From positions 62,001 to 126,000 of the forward strand of contig NZ_JBELNZ010000004.1 in assembly GCF_040227235.1 (NCBI RefSeq): a stretch of 64,000 nt of DNA, given 5' to 3'. Shown piece after piece: positions 17,056 to 26,423 of this stretch. Within the stretch, counting starts at the first letter, position 1. Each line of letters begins with the position of its first letter. Both the position numbers and the translations under genes were made by a program. The notes under the pieces were generated by a model that worked only from the letters and a program-made list of their open reading frames with translations, searched no databases and was not told the origin of the DNA. The stretch is from Parafrigoribacterium_A soli (lineage in GTDB: Bacteria; Actinomycetota; Actinomycetes; Actinomycetales; Microbacteriaceae).

Positions 17056-17213
17056 TGTGGCAACTCCCCTGCCCACTCTCTCGCCCATCCGCCCCGCAGG
17101 TCTGTGTGCAGGAGTCGTGCCGCCGAAGACTCCGATTTTCGAGCGTGCTACGACGGAAGGCGGGCTCCATCCCGGCATGTGAGTCATCCATACGAGGCGT
17201 ATAAAATCGACGG

Positions 17214-17849
17214 ATGCGACTGACGAAACTCGAACACGCCTGCCTCCTGCTCGAAGAAGCAGGCAACACCCTCATCATCGATCCCGGATCCTTCACGACC
17301 CCGCTCGTGGGCACCTCGAACGTCGCCGCGGTCGTCATCACCCACGAGCACGCGGACCATTGGACGGCCGACCAGCTCAGCCGCATCATCGAACGAAACC
17401 CGGATGTTCGCCTCTTCGGCCCCGCGGGCGTCGCGGCCGCAGCATCCGACTTCGACATCACGGTGGTGCAGAACGGTGACGAGATCGAGGTCGAGCCGTT
17501 CTCGCTGAAGTTCTTCGGTGAGAAGCACGCCGTGATCCATCGCTCCCTGCCGATCGTGGACAACGTTGGTGTGCTCGTCAATGGCGTGCTGTACTACGCC
17601 GGCGATTCCTTCACCATCCCGGACGCCACGGTCGACACCCTCGCCGTGCCGGCCGGTGCGCCCTGGCTCAAGATCTCCGAGACGATGGACTACGTCGAAG
17701 CGGTGAAGCCGCGCAGGAGCTTTCCGACTCACGAGATGGTGCTCTCGGTCGCGGGAAAGACGATGTCGAACGCTCGCATCGGGGACGCGACCAAACTTGG
17801 CGGCGGCGAGTTCTTCCCGCTGGAGCCAAACGACACTCTCGACCTGTAA
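17214..17849 (+). CDS. MBL-fold metallo-hydrolase (UlaG-like)
   Basis: This 211-residue cytosolic protein belongs to the metallo-beta-lactamase superfamily. The zinc-binding motif HEHADHW (about residue 44-50) and later strand-end acidic and His residues (YAGDSF near 125; FPTHEM near 165) are present. The short single-domain form with MRLTKLEHACLLLE resembles UlaG/YcbL-type hydrolases. It reads divergently from the copper-resistance operon. The substrate cannot be read from sequence. Confidence 0.9.
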   Translation: MRLTKLEHACLLLEEAGNTLIIDPGSFTTPLVGTSNVAAVVITHEHADHWTADQLSRIIERNPDVRLFGPAGVAAAASDFDITVVQNGDEIEVEPFSLKFFGEKHAVIHRSLPIVDNVGVLVNGVLYYAGDSFTIPDATVDTLAVPAGAPWLKISETMDYVEAVKPRRSFPTHEMVLSVAGKTMSNARIGDATKLGGGEFFPLEPNDTLDL

Positions 17850-17850
17850 C

Positions 17851-17891
17851 CCCCCGTTCGGGGACTGACGGGACACCCCCGAATGGGGGGA
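17851..17891 (+). terminator. Possible terminator hairpin(s) after the metallo-hydrolase
   Basis: C-rich and G-rich arms (CCCCCCGTTCGGGG and its near-complement CCCCGAATGGGGGG) can form either one long hairpin or two short ones just after the stop. No clear T-run follows, so this is a moderate call. Confidence 0.5.
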
Positions 17892-17998
17892 GCATAGAAG
17901 GCGAGGCACCCCCGGCCTCGTTCCCGATGCCCGACCGCGTACCCCCGCGTGACTGCTATCAACGGGTGCAGTGCACTTACCCGAAAGTGATACTCCCG

Positions 17999-18268
17999 AT
18001 GTCTCTTGCACTTCCGCGTACCCCCGCGCAGCGTCTCTCCTCCGAATGGTCGTCGTCTCCCGACGCCGAGTGCGCGGCGTGCGGCTCACCAATGGAGGCT
18101 AAGCCGAACCCGTATTTCGGAACCGGCCTGGCCATCCACCGCTATGTCGCCCTGTGCACGGGATGCCAACGCGTGGCTTTCGTCCCTGAGCCGGTGGTGC
18201 AGGATGCGCCCAGCCGCACCGAGCAGCTCCTGAGTGCGGTGCGCGGTTTCTTCGGCCGCGCGGCCTGA
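17999..18268 (+). CDS. Small zinc-ribbon protein of unknown function
   Basis: This 89-residue protein contains two CxxC knuckles (CAACGSPM at about 26-29 and CTGCQR at about 53-56), a zinc-ribbon pattern, and a basic C-terminus. The start at 17999 is preferred over an in-frame ATG at 17927 because the extra residues look non-coding; there is no clear ribosome-binding site, so a leaderless transcript is possible. I do not recognise a named family. Coding status is likely but not certain. Confidence 0.6.
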   Translation: MSLALPRTPAQRLSSEWSSSPDAECAACGSPMEAKPNPYFGTGLAIHRYVALCTGCQRVAFVPEPVVQDAPSRTEQLLSAVRGFFGRAA

Positions 18269-18303
18269 CGGCGGTTCAAACCGGGTTCACTCCACGGCGT
18301 GCC

Positions 18304-19266
18304 CTAGTCGAATAGACGTTGCAAGGAACCAAGCGCTGCTCTTTCGTCATCGTAAGCTCCACCCTCGTGGCCGTTGAACGGCCAGACGGTGATGCTCTTG
18401 GGCCCGGAGTACGCGTTGTGGGCCGCGAATACGGTGGACGGAGGACACGTGGGATCCATCAGTGCAGTGGAGAAATGCGCCGGTGTGGACGCTGAGCGAG
18501 CGAAGTTCACTCCGTCGAAGTAGGCGAGGGTGCGCATTACCGACTCGACGTTTTCCCTGTGCACGGCCAGATAGCGTCCGATTTCTTTGTACGGATCTCG
18601 GTCCGTGATGGTTATGGCACGAGGAAAGTCGCAGAGGAAAGGAACAAAGGCGAAAGCCGCAGCCAGATCAGGCACCAGAGCCGCCGTGGACAGCGCGAGA
18701 CCGCCACCCTGGCTGAAGCCGAGAACCGAAACTCGTTCGGGATCGATGCGATCGAGCGTCCTCGCCGCATCGACTGCCCGCACGGCGTCCACCATGAGTC
18801 GGCGGTAATAGTAGTCCTCACGAGACTCTATTCCACGCGTCAGGAAACCAGGCACCGCCGGGCCCGAACCCTCAGGATCAGCGGTCCAGCCACGACTCCA
18901 CGCGGAGCCCTGTCCGCGCGTGTCCATCTGCAGATGGGCAAACCCCGCCGCGGCCCAGAACAGCGATTCGTTGGCGTCGCCTCGGCCGCCCCCATAACCG
19001 ACGTACTCCACGACCGCGGGCAGCCGCCCGCCGATGAAAGCAGGCAAACGCAACCACGCACGCACCGGCTGGCCGAGGTAGCCAGAGAATGTGACGTCCC
19101 AAACGTCGATCGCGCGCAGTCCGGTCTCCACCAAATCCGCCCGAACCTCACCGCCGAGTGCTCGGCTCTCGACAAGCGTGGAGTTCCAAAAACTGTCGAA
19201 ATCAGCTGGCCGCGATTGGGAACTTGTGTAGGCACGCAGTTCCGGCTCGCTCAGGTCCGTGAACAC
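18304..19266 (-). CDS. Acetylxylan esterase / cephalosporin-C deacetylase family (AXE1)
   Basis: This 320-residue alpha/beta hydrolase removes acetyl groups from sugars or short oligosaccharides. The catalytic triad can be read: Ser in GFSQGGGL (about 186), Asp in MDPTCPP (about 271) and His in NGHEGG (about 300). The length fits the family. The start was set at the GTG at 19266, 4 bp after the permease stop, because upstream codons overlap the permease. There is no signal peptide, so it acts on imported substrates. Its place as last gene in the LacI-controlled sugar ABC operon suggests uptake of acetylated oligosaccharides, such as xylan fragments. Confidence 0.9.
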   Translation of the reverse strand: MFTDLSEPELRAYTSSQSRPADFDSFWNSTLVESRALGGEVRADLVETGLRAIDVWDVTFSGYLGQPVRAWLRLPAFIGGRLPAVVEYVGYGGGRGDANESLFWAAAGFAHLQMDTRGQGSAWSRGWTADPEGSGPAVPGFLTRGIESREDYYYRRLMVDAVRAVDAARTLDRIDPERVSVLGFSQGGGLALSTAALVPDLAAAFAFVPFLCDFPRAITITDRDPYKEIGRYLAVHRENVESVMRTLAYFDGVNFARSASTPAHFSTALMDPTCPPSTVFAAHNAYSGPKSITVWPFNGHEGGAYDDERAALGSLQRLFD

Positions 19267-19270
19267 GCTG

Positions 19271-20137
19271 TCAGCCTTTGAGTCCCGTCTGCGCAAGTCC
19301 CTGCACAAATTGCCGCTGAGCTATCACAAACACGATGAGCACAGGCAGCGCGGTAAGCGTCGCCGCGGCGAGCTGCACATTCCACATCGGCCCGCTATAT
19401 GCGTCGACGAACCGGGTCAAAGCCTGCGGCAGGGTAAAGAGTTCCGGCGAGGTGAGATACACGGTGGGCTCGAGGTAGAGGTTCCACACATTGAGGAAAG
19501 TGAAGATCGCGACAGCAGCAAGAGCGGGACGGGCCAGCGGCATCGCGATGCGCCACCAGATGGCGGGGCGACCCAGCCCATCCAGGCGTGCGGCCTCTTC
19601 CAACTCCCCCGGCAATGAGATGAAGAACTGCCGCATGATGAAGGTCGCCAGTACGCTCGGTGCACCAAATGAGGTCACTAGGATGAGCGGCCAGTGTGTG
19701 TTCACCAGCCCCAGGCCGTTGAACATCTGAAACAAGGGCACGATCGTCACTTCGCTCGGTATGAGCAGTCCGACCAGCACCACCAGAAAAAGCACATTCT
19801 GCCCGCGAAAGCGAATGCGCGCGAATGCGTAGCCCGCCATCGACGAAATGATCATCGTTGTGAGAGTAACGACCACGGCTATATATGCGCTGTTGAAGTA
19901 TTGATGGGCGAAAGGTTGGAACGTAAATGCCTTTACAAACGCCTGCAGGGTAGGCGATAGAGGCACAAGCGACGGTGGAAAGGCGAAGATCTCGCTGACC
20001 GACTTGAAGGACGAGGTGATCATCCACCAGGTCGGGAACAGGAACGGGATTGCCATGACCCCAAGGACCACATAGAGCCAGGCGCGGCGCCCTGGATGCC
20101 CGCGCCTCCGTGTCACGACCGGTGCCTCAGTTTTCAT
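19271..20137 (-). CDS. Carbohydrate ABC transporter permease (MalG type)
   Basis: This 288-residue inner-membrane protein has about six transmembrane helices and the EAA motif LEEAARLDGLGRPAIWWRI that docks the ATPase. The start was set at the ATG at 20137 (MKTEAPVV), overlapping the partner permease by 11 bp. With the other permease and the lipoprotein it forms a sugar importer. No ATPase gene is in the operon, so it probably uses a shared MsmK-like ATPase encoded elsewhere. Confidence 0.95.
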   Translation of the reverse strand: MKTEAPVVTRRRGHPGRRAWLYVVLGVMAIPFLFPTWWMITSSFKSVSEIFAFPPSLVPLSPTLQAFVKAFTFQPFAHQYFNSAYIAVVVTLTTMIISSMAGYAFARIRFRGQNVLFLVVLVGLLIPSEVTIVPLFQMFNGLGLVNTHWPLILVTSFGAPSVLATFIMRQFFISLPGELEEAARLDGLGRPAIWWRIAMPLARPALAAVAIFTFLNVWNLYLEPTVYLTSPELFTLPQALTRFVDAYSGPMWNVQLAAATLTALPVLIVFVIAQRQFVQGLAQTGLKG

Positions 20138-21089
20138 AGAACACCCATTTCTTGCGAAGCTGCCACTGCACGACCGTGAGCACCAGAACGATGAGGAAGA
20201 GCACGAGCGCCAAGGTCGACCCGTACCCGAAGTGGTGGAAAGCAAATGCCTGCTGGTAGATGTAATACACGAGCACCGTCGTTGACAGTCCTGGTCCACC
20301 AGCGGTGAGAACGGCAATCTGCGCGAATACTTGGAGAGCTCCCACGATGGTGATGATCACCGTCAGAAGCAGAGTTGGCGAAATGAGCGGAAGTGTGATC
20401 CGACGGAACAACACCCACGAGGTAGCACCGTCAACCCGCGCTGCTTCCTGGAGCTCAGCGGGAACGCCCTGGAGCGCAGACAGGAACAGCACCATATTAA
20501 GGCCGACATTCTTGAACACCTGCACAACGATGACGGCTAGCAACGCCGTCGGACCATTTTGCAACCAGTTCGGACTCGGAATATGGAAGACGCTGAGGAT
20601 GCCGTTGATGCCACCGTTGTCTTGCAAGAGAAATCCCCACACGATGGTCCACGCGACGATCGAAACGACGACAGGGGAAAAGAACGCGGTGCGGAAAAAA
20701 GCGATCCCACGTCCGGAACGATTGAGCATCACTGCCAGCAGTAATGCAAGAGGGATATTGAAGGCGACGAGGCCGACGGAGAACACCGTGGTGACCAGGA
20801 GAACCTGGCCCATTTGAGGATCGCTGAGAAGGTGTTCGTAGTTTTCGGCACCGACGAACTGGATGGTCCCGGAGAGCACATTCCACTCGTGGAAGCTGTA
20901 AAACACGATCAACCCGAGCGGCACCAATACGAAAGTGACGATGCCGAGCAACTGGGGCGCGATAAAGAGATACCCAGTCAACGCGTCGCGCCGGGCAAGC
21001 GTCAGGAACGGGCGACTCGAGCGCGCGCCCGGCTCCCCGGCCCTGGCATACGCCAGAGCCGGGGGCACTTTGGATGCGGCGTTGGACAT
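20127..21089 (-). CDS. Sugar ABC transporter permease (MalF type)
   Basis: This 320-residue protein has about six transmembrane helices and the EAA loop (LQEAARVDGATSWVLFRRI). The ATG at 21089 is 5 bp after the binding-protein stop. It pairs with the MalG-type permease as the channel of the importer. Confidence 0.95.
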   Translation of the reverse strand: MSNAASKVPPALAYARAGEPGARSSRPFLTLARRDALTGYLFIAPQLLGIVTFVLVPLGLIVFYSFHEWNVLSGTIQFVGAENYEHLLSDPQMGQVLLVTTVFSVGLVAFNIPLALLLAVMLNRSGRGIAFFRTAFFSPVVVSIVAWTIVWGFLLQDNGGINGILSVFHIPSPNWLQNGPTALLAVIVVQVFKNVGLNMVLFLSALQGVPAELQEAARVDGATSWVLFRRITLPLISPTLLLTVIITIVGALQVFAQIAVLTAGGPGLSTTVLVYYIYQQAFAFHHFGYGSTLALVLFLIVLVLTVVQWQLRKKWVFYEN

Positions 21090-21094
21090 CAAGC

Positions 21095-22390
21095 TCACGA
21101 ACCGAGCAACGGAGTGATGGCCTTGCACACACCCTTGAGAACGCTGGAGACATTCGCGTCGGACTGCCACATCGGATCGAGTGCCGTTTTAACCTGAGCG
21201 GCAATCTCGGCAGAGTTCGTATGGCTCGGCTTGGTCTCCGCATTCTTGAACGACGGAATCACAACGTCATCGATCTGTTGCTTGCTCAACGTCTTGTTTG
21301 TCGCCGCAAGAGTCGTCGCATTGAGGAGCGAGGTGCGCGGCGGCGGGAAGAACGCCGCAAGCTGCTTCGCGTTCGTCGGGTTTGTGAAGTAGGCGAGGAA
21401 CTCGGTCGCCTCATCCGCATGGGCGCTCTTCGCCAGCACTCCGATGCCCGCCTGCCCAACGACGTTGCCCTGGCCAGCGTCGCCCTTAGGCAGCGGCAGC
21501 ACGTTCCACTTGAACGCATTCGTCAGCAGTGTCGCGCGTGAGATCTGCGTCACAGTGAAGGCACTGTCGCCGGCGAAGAAGTCTGCCGAAACTCCCGGGC
21601 CGGGAAACGCGTGCTGCTTGAAAGTCGCGTCGTGCAGGTAGGTGAATGCGTCGACCATTTTCTTCGAGGTGAAGGTGCAGGTCTTGCCATCCTCCGACCA
21701 CGGCGCTGCGCCGAAAGAATCCCAGACGGTGGCCAGATTCGACCAGGTCAGATAGTTGAAGTCGCGGATGACCATCCCCTGCTTGCCAGTCTTGGCGTTG
21801 ACCTGGGCGCCCACTTCTGCGATATCTTTCCAGTCCCATTTGCCCTCACTCTTGAGCTCAGCGGAGGTCGGTTCACCGGCCGCCGCAAGCACGTCGTCGT
21901 TTGCGAAGACGACGAATGGCGACGTTGAGAATGGATACGCGTAAAGCTTTCCGCCAGTTGTCCACAGCTTGGTGGTGTCGGTGTTGATATCCGCAAAGTC
22001 GTAGCCCTTGGTGGCCTTGAGCGAGTCGGTCAGCGGCTTCAGGGCACCCGAGCTGACGAAGTCTGGCGCATCGGTTTCCAACACCCAGGCGAGATCCGGC
22101 TGTTGGCCGCCCGCAATCTGGGTCGTGATCGTCGTGGTGTAGTCGGCGAAAGGCAGCGAGTCGAAGGTGATCGACTTGATCTCTGGATGAGTCTCCTTAT
22201 AGTTGTCGGCGATTGAATTGAACAATGCCAACTGAGTCGGATCGGCGGTCCAGGTCGTCATCCGAAGTGACACACTGCCCGGTGCCGCCGCGGCCTTTGC
22301 GGGCGCGGGTGCTGCGGTACTGCAGGCTGAGAGCGCTAGCGCAGTGATGGCAATCACTGCGGCTCCCATCAGCTTCGTTGCTGGTTTCAT
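21095..22390 (-). CDS. Sugar-binding lipoprotein of an ABC importer
   Basis: This 431-residue extracellular solute-binding protein has a lipoprotein signal peptide with lipobox LSAC and acylated Cys23. The body has the family-1 fold features (ITFDSLPFADY, PDLAWVLETDAPDF, FAGDSAFTVTQI). It captures a carbohydrate outside the membrane and passes it to the two permeases. The ATG at 22390 has an AAGGAG ribosome-binding site. The neighbouring deacetylase suggests an acetylated oligosaccharide, but specificity is not readable. Confidence 0.95.
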   Translation of the reverse strand: MKPATKLMGAAVIAITALALSACSTAAPAPAKAAAAPGSVSLRMTTWTADPTQLALFNSIADNYKETHPEIKSITFDSLPFADYTTTITTQIAGGQQPDLAWVLETDAPDFVSSGALKPLTDSLKATKGYDFADINTDTTKLWTTGGKLYAYPFSTSPFVVFANDDVLAAAGEPTSAELKSEGKWDWKDIAEVGAQVNAKTGKQGMVIRDFNYLTWSNLATVWDSFGAAPWSEDGKTCTFTSKKMVDAFTYLHDATFKQHAFPGPGVSADFFAGDSAFTVTQISRATLLTNAFKWNVLPLPKGDAGQGNVVGQAGIGVLAKSAHADEATEFLAYFTNPTNAKQLAAFFPPPRTSLLNATTLAATNKTLSKQQIDDVVIPSFKNAETKPSHTNSAEIAAQVKTALDPMWQSDANVSSVLKGVCKAITPLLGS

Positions 22391-22403
22391 GATGCTCCTT
22401 GGG

Positions 22404-24008
22404 TCAGTAACCGGAGACGTCGGGCCAGTGCAGCTCGACACCGTTCGCGGTCAACAGGGATTGGAACTCCGCCAGAAGTGACGGGGTGTGGTGGACCGCG
22501 CGGGGATCAACCGCGCGGTCCAGGCAGAAGGCCGCTAGCCAGCCCGCCGCCTCGCCGATTCCCCACTCCACCGGATGGAGCCGGAAAGCCCCGTTGGTGA
22601 TGTGAGTCGTGCCGACGTTCTTGCCCGCTGGGAGCAGGTTATTCATCCGGATGGGGATGAGTGCACCGAGCGGAATTTCAAAGGGTACGGACGCGACGTC
22701 GATGTAGTTGTCGCCTCCCGTGGAGGGATGCAGGTCGATCCGATACATTCCGACACCGACCGAATCCGGAAAAGTTGCTGGTGAGCCGCTGCCCCTGACC
22801 GCGACTGACAAGTCGCTTTCGACCACCGTGTACTCCGCCCTGATCCGGCGGGACTCGCGAATATACGGTGCCTGGGCGAAACCGTCGTCTGTGCCGGTGA
22901 CGTCGGGTCGAAGCCTCAGACCCGGCCATCCGCGACCACCGTCGGGCCGCGGAGCTTCGGTCTGGAGCCAGTACAGCATCGCTCGCGATTGTCGTTTCGC
23001 TGCAGCGAGATGGAAATCAGCATCCGCGGAATCGATGATAGAGCCGCCGATGTAATCAATCATCGGCCAGTTCACGAGCACGATGTCGCTCTCGAGGAAG
23101 CCGGGTTCGAGAACCTTGCGGGAGAGAATGCGACGAAATGTCCAGAGCTCACTGTCCCCGCCATCCTCGCGCTGGTCGGCGATAACGGCGAACGGATCAT
23201 CGTCGATCGTCGGCGTGAATGAACGCGTGGTGAGTTCGAGCGTGCGCGGGTGAGGGCCGGTCAGGCTGATCATCGGCGCACCCCAAAAGTCCGGCTCGAA
23301 CGATCGCCATTCGTCGTAGTCATCCGGCTTATCGATCGTGTAATCACCCGTGGCGTAATCCACGACGAAGCACCACGAGATGGCCTGCACATTGTCTGGG
23401 TTGGCCTCCTCCGGCGCGCTCGGCTCTCCGGTCTGGGAGCTTGACTCGGAACCGACCACGTACTCCGTGCCCGTGAGGGGCAGCAGTTCTCCCGTTTCGG
23501 TTGCATCGAGCACAAAGCGGCCGGTGAGTCTGGTCAGTGTTCCGGATGCGGTCTCGCGGACGGTGACGGATGTCACCCGGTCGCCTTCCGTCTCCGCAGA
23601 TTCGGGCACGGCCGGCTGAATGATGGTCAGGCGAGCTGCACTCAGGAAGGGTGCTAGCAGTTCGCCGATCACCGTGACTCCAGCGCGCGGCTCTGAACAA
23701 AGCCGACTGACCAGGCCAGCCCCAGGGTTCAGGAACGCATCGGCTCGCGCGGCCGCAGACAACGGGTAGTTCTGGCGGTAATAGTCACGGATCCCTGTTC
23801 TCAGCGCGCGATATGACGCCGAAGCGCCGAATTGCTCGATCCAGGTGTGCTCGTCGAGCGTGACCGCCTGGCTTGTGAGCTGGCCGCCAAGCCAGTCGTA
23901 CTGTTCGGTCAGGATGACGCTCTTTCCGGCGCGCAGCGAAGCAAGCGCTGCCGAGACACCACCAAGACCACCGCCGATGATAACGACATCTGCATGCATG
24001 GTTCTCAC
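22404..24008 (-). CDS. FAD-dependent oxidoreductase (FAD_oxidored family)
   Basis: This 534-residue protein starts with a dinucleotide-binding fold (DVVIIGGGLGGVSAALASLRAG) and contains FVLDATETGELLPLTG, typical of the FAD_oxidored family often found beside sugar importers. The GTG at 24008 was chosen: it overlaps the regulator stop as GTGA and has GGGAG six bases upstream, better than the ATG at 23999. The reaction is unknown; it may oxidise a sugar or an aglycone imported by the system. No signal peptide. Confidence 0.9.
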   Translation of the reverse strand: MRTMHADVVIIGGGLGGVSAALASLRAGKSVILTEQYDWLGGQLTSQAVTLDEHTWIEQFGASASYRALRTGIRDYYRQNYPLSAAARADAFLNPGAGLVSRLCSEPRAGVTVIGELLAPFLSAARLTIIQPAVPESAETEGDRVTSVTVRETASGTLTRLTGRFVLDATETGELLPLTGTEYVVGSESSSQTGEPSAPEEANPDNVQAISWCFVVDYATGDYTIDKPDDYDEWRSFEPDFWGAPMISLTGPHPRTLELTTRSFTPTIDDDPFAVIADQREDGGDSELWTFRRILSRKVLEPGFLESDIVLVNWPMIDYIGGSIIDSADADFHLAAAKRQSRAMLYWLQTEAPRPDGGRGWPGLRLRPDVTGTDDGFAQAPYIRESRRIRAEYTVVESDLSVAVRGSGSPATFPDSVGVGMYRIDLHPSTGGDNYIDVASVPFEIPLGALIPIRMNNLLPAGKNVGTTHITNGAFRLHPVEWGIGEAAGWLAAFCLDRAVDPRAVHHTPSLLAEFQSLLTANGVELHWPDVSGY

Positions 24009-25042
24009 TGCGCCACTCCCGGTGCTGCGAGCGTTGAACCTGGCACGACGACACAGTCGAGTAATTGTTGGAGTGGTAGTTGTTCGCCCGATGCGCCGTT
24101 CAGCAACTGGTCGAGGAGCACGGTGGCACGCATTCCCAGCTCGTCGCGAGGCGCACTGAGTCGGGTGAAGTCGATGGCCTGGTCGTGCGCGCTGCTGCGT
24201 TCGCCGAGAACCACCATCGATAGATCACGAGGAACGTCCAGGCCGTCCGCTTTGGCAAGGGAATGGAATGTCTCAGCCTCGGCGGGGTTCTCCACAAATA
24301 GGATCGTCGCTCCGCTCGCTCGAAAATCGCGCCAGATTTCCTCGAGGGCGACCTCCGTCGATTCTGTCGTTGTCAGCGTTGCCCCCACCAGCGCATCGCG
24401 CAGGCTGTCGAATCGATCCCTGGATGCCTCGGCCGTTTGAGAAAAATGGACGTAGAAGAACTGAGTGTGCCCCGCCGCCAGCGCAAGCCTGGCCAGGTCA
24501 CGGGTGGGAGTCACGTAGTCGAGACCCACGTAGGGAATACGTCCGTCTGCACCGTCGCGCCTGCCGAGTGCAACGAAGGGATATCCCGTGTCAAGAAGTC
24601 GCTCAAGCTCGGCGCTGTCCATCTCACGCCCCAACAACAGGCAACCATCCGCAAGCCGGAGGCGGCTGTTTTCGTGGAAGATCTGACGATGCCCATCGAT
24701 CACCGGCGCGCTCGTGAACATCAGGAGATCGAACCCGAGCGTCTCGGCCCCATTCTCGATGCCCGTCAACAAAGGCGCGTAGAAGTCTGACACCTCGCTC
24801 GGAAATGCGTGTTCGTAAGTGAAGACGCCAATGAGTTTGTTCCCGACACCCGCCAGACGTCTGGCCGCCGGATCTGCCACGTAGGTGTTTTCGCGAATCA
24901 CCTCTAGCACGCGCTTACGCGTTTCCTCAGGAATGCGCGCGCTCGTCTCGCCATTGAGAACGAGGGACACAGTCGACTGGCTCACTCCCGCGAGTTCCGC
25001 AATTCTGCGTTGCGTGATCGGCGAATGGCCAGTTGGGGTCAT
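24005..25042 (-). CDS. LacI-family transcriptional regulator
   Basis: This 345-residue repressor has an N-terminal LacI helix-turn-helix (TQRRIAELAGVSQSTVSLVLNG), a hinge helix (AARRLAG) and a periplasmic-binding-like effector domain. The ATG at 25042 is preferred over the preceding GTG because AAGGA lies seven bases upstream. It is the first gene of the operon that encodes the FAD enzyme, sugar importer and deacetylase, so it probably autoregulates the whole operon in response to the imported sugar. Confidence 0.95.
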   Translation of the reverse strand: MTPTGHSPITQRRIAELAGVSQSTVSLVLNGETSARIPEETRKRVLEVIRENTYVADPAARRLAGVGNKLIGVFTYEHAFPSEVSDFYAPLLTGIENGAETLGFDLLMFTSAPVIDGHRQIFHENSRLRLADGCLLLGREMDSAELERLLDTGYPFVALGRRDGADGRIPYVGLDYVTPTRDLARLALAAGHTQFFYVHFSQTAEASRDRFDSLRDALVGATLTTTESTEVALEEIWRDFRASGATILFVENPAEAETFHSLAKADGLDVPRDLSMVVLGERSSAHDQAIDFTRLSAPRDELGMRATVLLDQLLNGASGEQLPLQQLLDCVVVPGSTLAAPGVAQ

Positions 25043-25064
25043 CACTTTTTCCTTCGTCTAGATT

Positions 25065-25094
25065 GCTAATGGGCATTAGCATACCTGCTAATGC
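25065..25094. promoter_or_regulatory. Paired LacI-type operator
   Basis: A palindrome GCTAATG-GG-CATTAGC at 25065-25080 is followed by a second copy of its left half, GCTAATGC, at 25087-25094, the two starting 22 bp apart. They lie directly upstream of the LacI-family gene and probably bind its product. Confidence 0.75.
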
Positions 25095-25221
25095 GTATTT
25101 TCAAAACACCAAGGCGAAATTGCTTTGTCACGGAGTGTTGAAGCAGGGATGTAATTTAAAGAGTCCGATGCCGCCCGCGATCGCGAGGCGCGGATCGATT
25201 GCCCCGCTTGTATACGCAAAA

Positions 25222-25247
25222 CCCCTGATCGCTATCAGGATCAGGGG
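25222..25247 (-). terminator. Terminator of tRNA-Gln
   Basis: CCCCTGATC (25222-25230) and GATCAGGGG (25239-25247) form a 9-bp stem; read on the minus strand it is followed by TTTTGCG, directly after the tRNA. Confidence 0.8.
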
Positions 25248-25255
25248 AGCTAAAG

Positions 25256-25327
25256 CTGGGGTACCTGGACTCGAACCAAGAACAAAAGAATCAGAATCTT
25301 CCGTGTTGCCAATTACACCATACCCCA
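25256..25327 (-). tRNA. tRNA-Gln (anticodon CTG)
   Basis: The 72-base minus-strand cloverleaf has acceptor stem TGGGGTA/TACCCCA with discriminator G, anticodon stem GAAGA/TCTTT with loop TTCTGAT giving anticodon CTG, and T-arm CTTGG-TTCGAGT-CCAGG. The acceptor stem matches that of E. coli tRNA-Gln. Confidence 0.95.
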
Positions 25328-25388
25328 CCGAACCAGACCGAAGTCGGGCCGACTAGACACTCTAACCTACCGCAAACGGGCGGGCCAA

Positions 25389-26345
25389 ATGAGCGTCTGC
25401 GGGGCGCACCGTCAGCCGCAAGTGGGAGAATCCCCCTGCACCCCACGAACGGAGACTCCGACGCCGCCCATCCTGATCTTTCTCCAAACCTGGCGACTCG
25501 ATCCGTTGACCCTGATCGTGATCGTCATCGCCGCGGCACTTTACGGTTCGGGAATCGTCTCTCTCGCCCGCCGAGGCGAGCACTGGCCCATTATCCCCAC
25601 CCTCAGTTTTTACCTCCTCGGGCTCGGCAGCTTTGCGCTCGTGGACTTCGGCTTTCTCGGCGTCTACAGCACCGAGCTGCGCTGGGCCTTCACCACCCGG
25701 ATCGCGCTCCTGCTCTTCGCCATACCCGGCCTCATCAGCCTCGGCCTGCCGATCACTCTCGCCAAACGAGTGCTCAGCGGGATGCCGTTGAGAGTGACGG
25801 ATGCCGTGCTCGGCTCCTGGCCGGTACGGCTGTTCGGCAACGCCGTGTTCGCACCGCTGTTCGCACTCACCGCCTTCATGGTCTTCCTCACGCCCATCGC
25901 CGGAAACCTCAGGCAGGAGCCCACGGCGCAGGCGATCATCACGGTGCTGGTGCCGGTGGTCGGCATCCTTATGGTGTTGCCGATCATCGAGCAGACCACC
26001 CAACGCACCAGCTTCTTCATCACCGTCGAGTTCCTCTTCGTGTTCATCGAACTCGTGATCGATGCCATCCCGGGCATTCTCCTGCGGCTCAACAACCACA
26101 TCCTGGATCAGGTCGGGCCGGTGATAGGGCAGCTCCCGAGCTGGTTCCCCTCCAGTTTTCACGACCAGCATCTCTCCGGAGACCTGCTGTGGTTCATCGC
26201 CGAGATCGCCGACATTCCCGTGCTGATACTGCTCTTCATTCGCTGGCAGCGCATCGACCGCAAAGAGGCAAAGTCGCTGGATGACATGAGCGACGAAGAG
26301 ATGGACGCGCTGACCCAGGCGCACTTGCGGGCCAGGAACCATTAG
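25389..26345 (+). CDS. CtaG-like (cytochrome c oxidase assembly/caa3-type) multi-pass membrane protein
   Basis: This 318-residue protein has about seven or eight transmembrane helices with an aromatic and arginine-rich pattern (LRWAFTTRIALLLFAIPGLISLGLP...) resembling the caa3_CtaG/cytochrome oxidase assembly group of actinobacteria. It may help insert copper into oxidase subunits. The start at 25389 is uncertain: no clear ribosome-binding site is seen and the first 25 residues are unlike a signal, so a later start (for example GTG at 25422) is possible. It is monocistronic. Confidence 0.7.
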   Translation: MSVCGAHRQPQVGESPCTPRTETPTPPILIFLQTWRLDPLTLIVIVIAAALYGSGIVSLARRGEHWPIIPTLSFYLLGLGSFALVDFGFLGVYSTELRWAFTTRIALLLFAIPGLISLGLPITLAKRVLSGMPLRVTDAVLGSWPVRLFGNAVFAPLFALTAFMVFLTPIAGNLRQEPTAQAIITVLVPVVGILMVLPIIEQTTQRTSFFITVEFLFVFIELVIDAIPGILLRLNNHILDQVGPVIGQLPSWFPSSFHDQHLSGDLLWFIAEIADIPVLILLFIRWQRIDRKEAKSLDDMSDEEMDALTQAHLRARNH

Positions 26346-26423
26346 AGTTCACCATCGTCGATGAGCCCTGACGTTCAGGCAGCCTGAGACTGGCCGGGCC
26401 AGGAGCCGCGTCATACCCTGCGC

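Noticed and set aside
16745..17581. Upstream extension of the copper ATPase frame to 17581
   Set aside because: It crosses the CsoR-like gene, the operator and the metallo-hydrolase gene; the ATG at 16744 couples by ATGA to the repressor.
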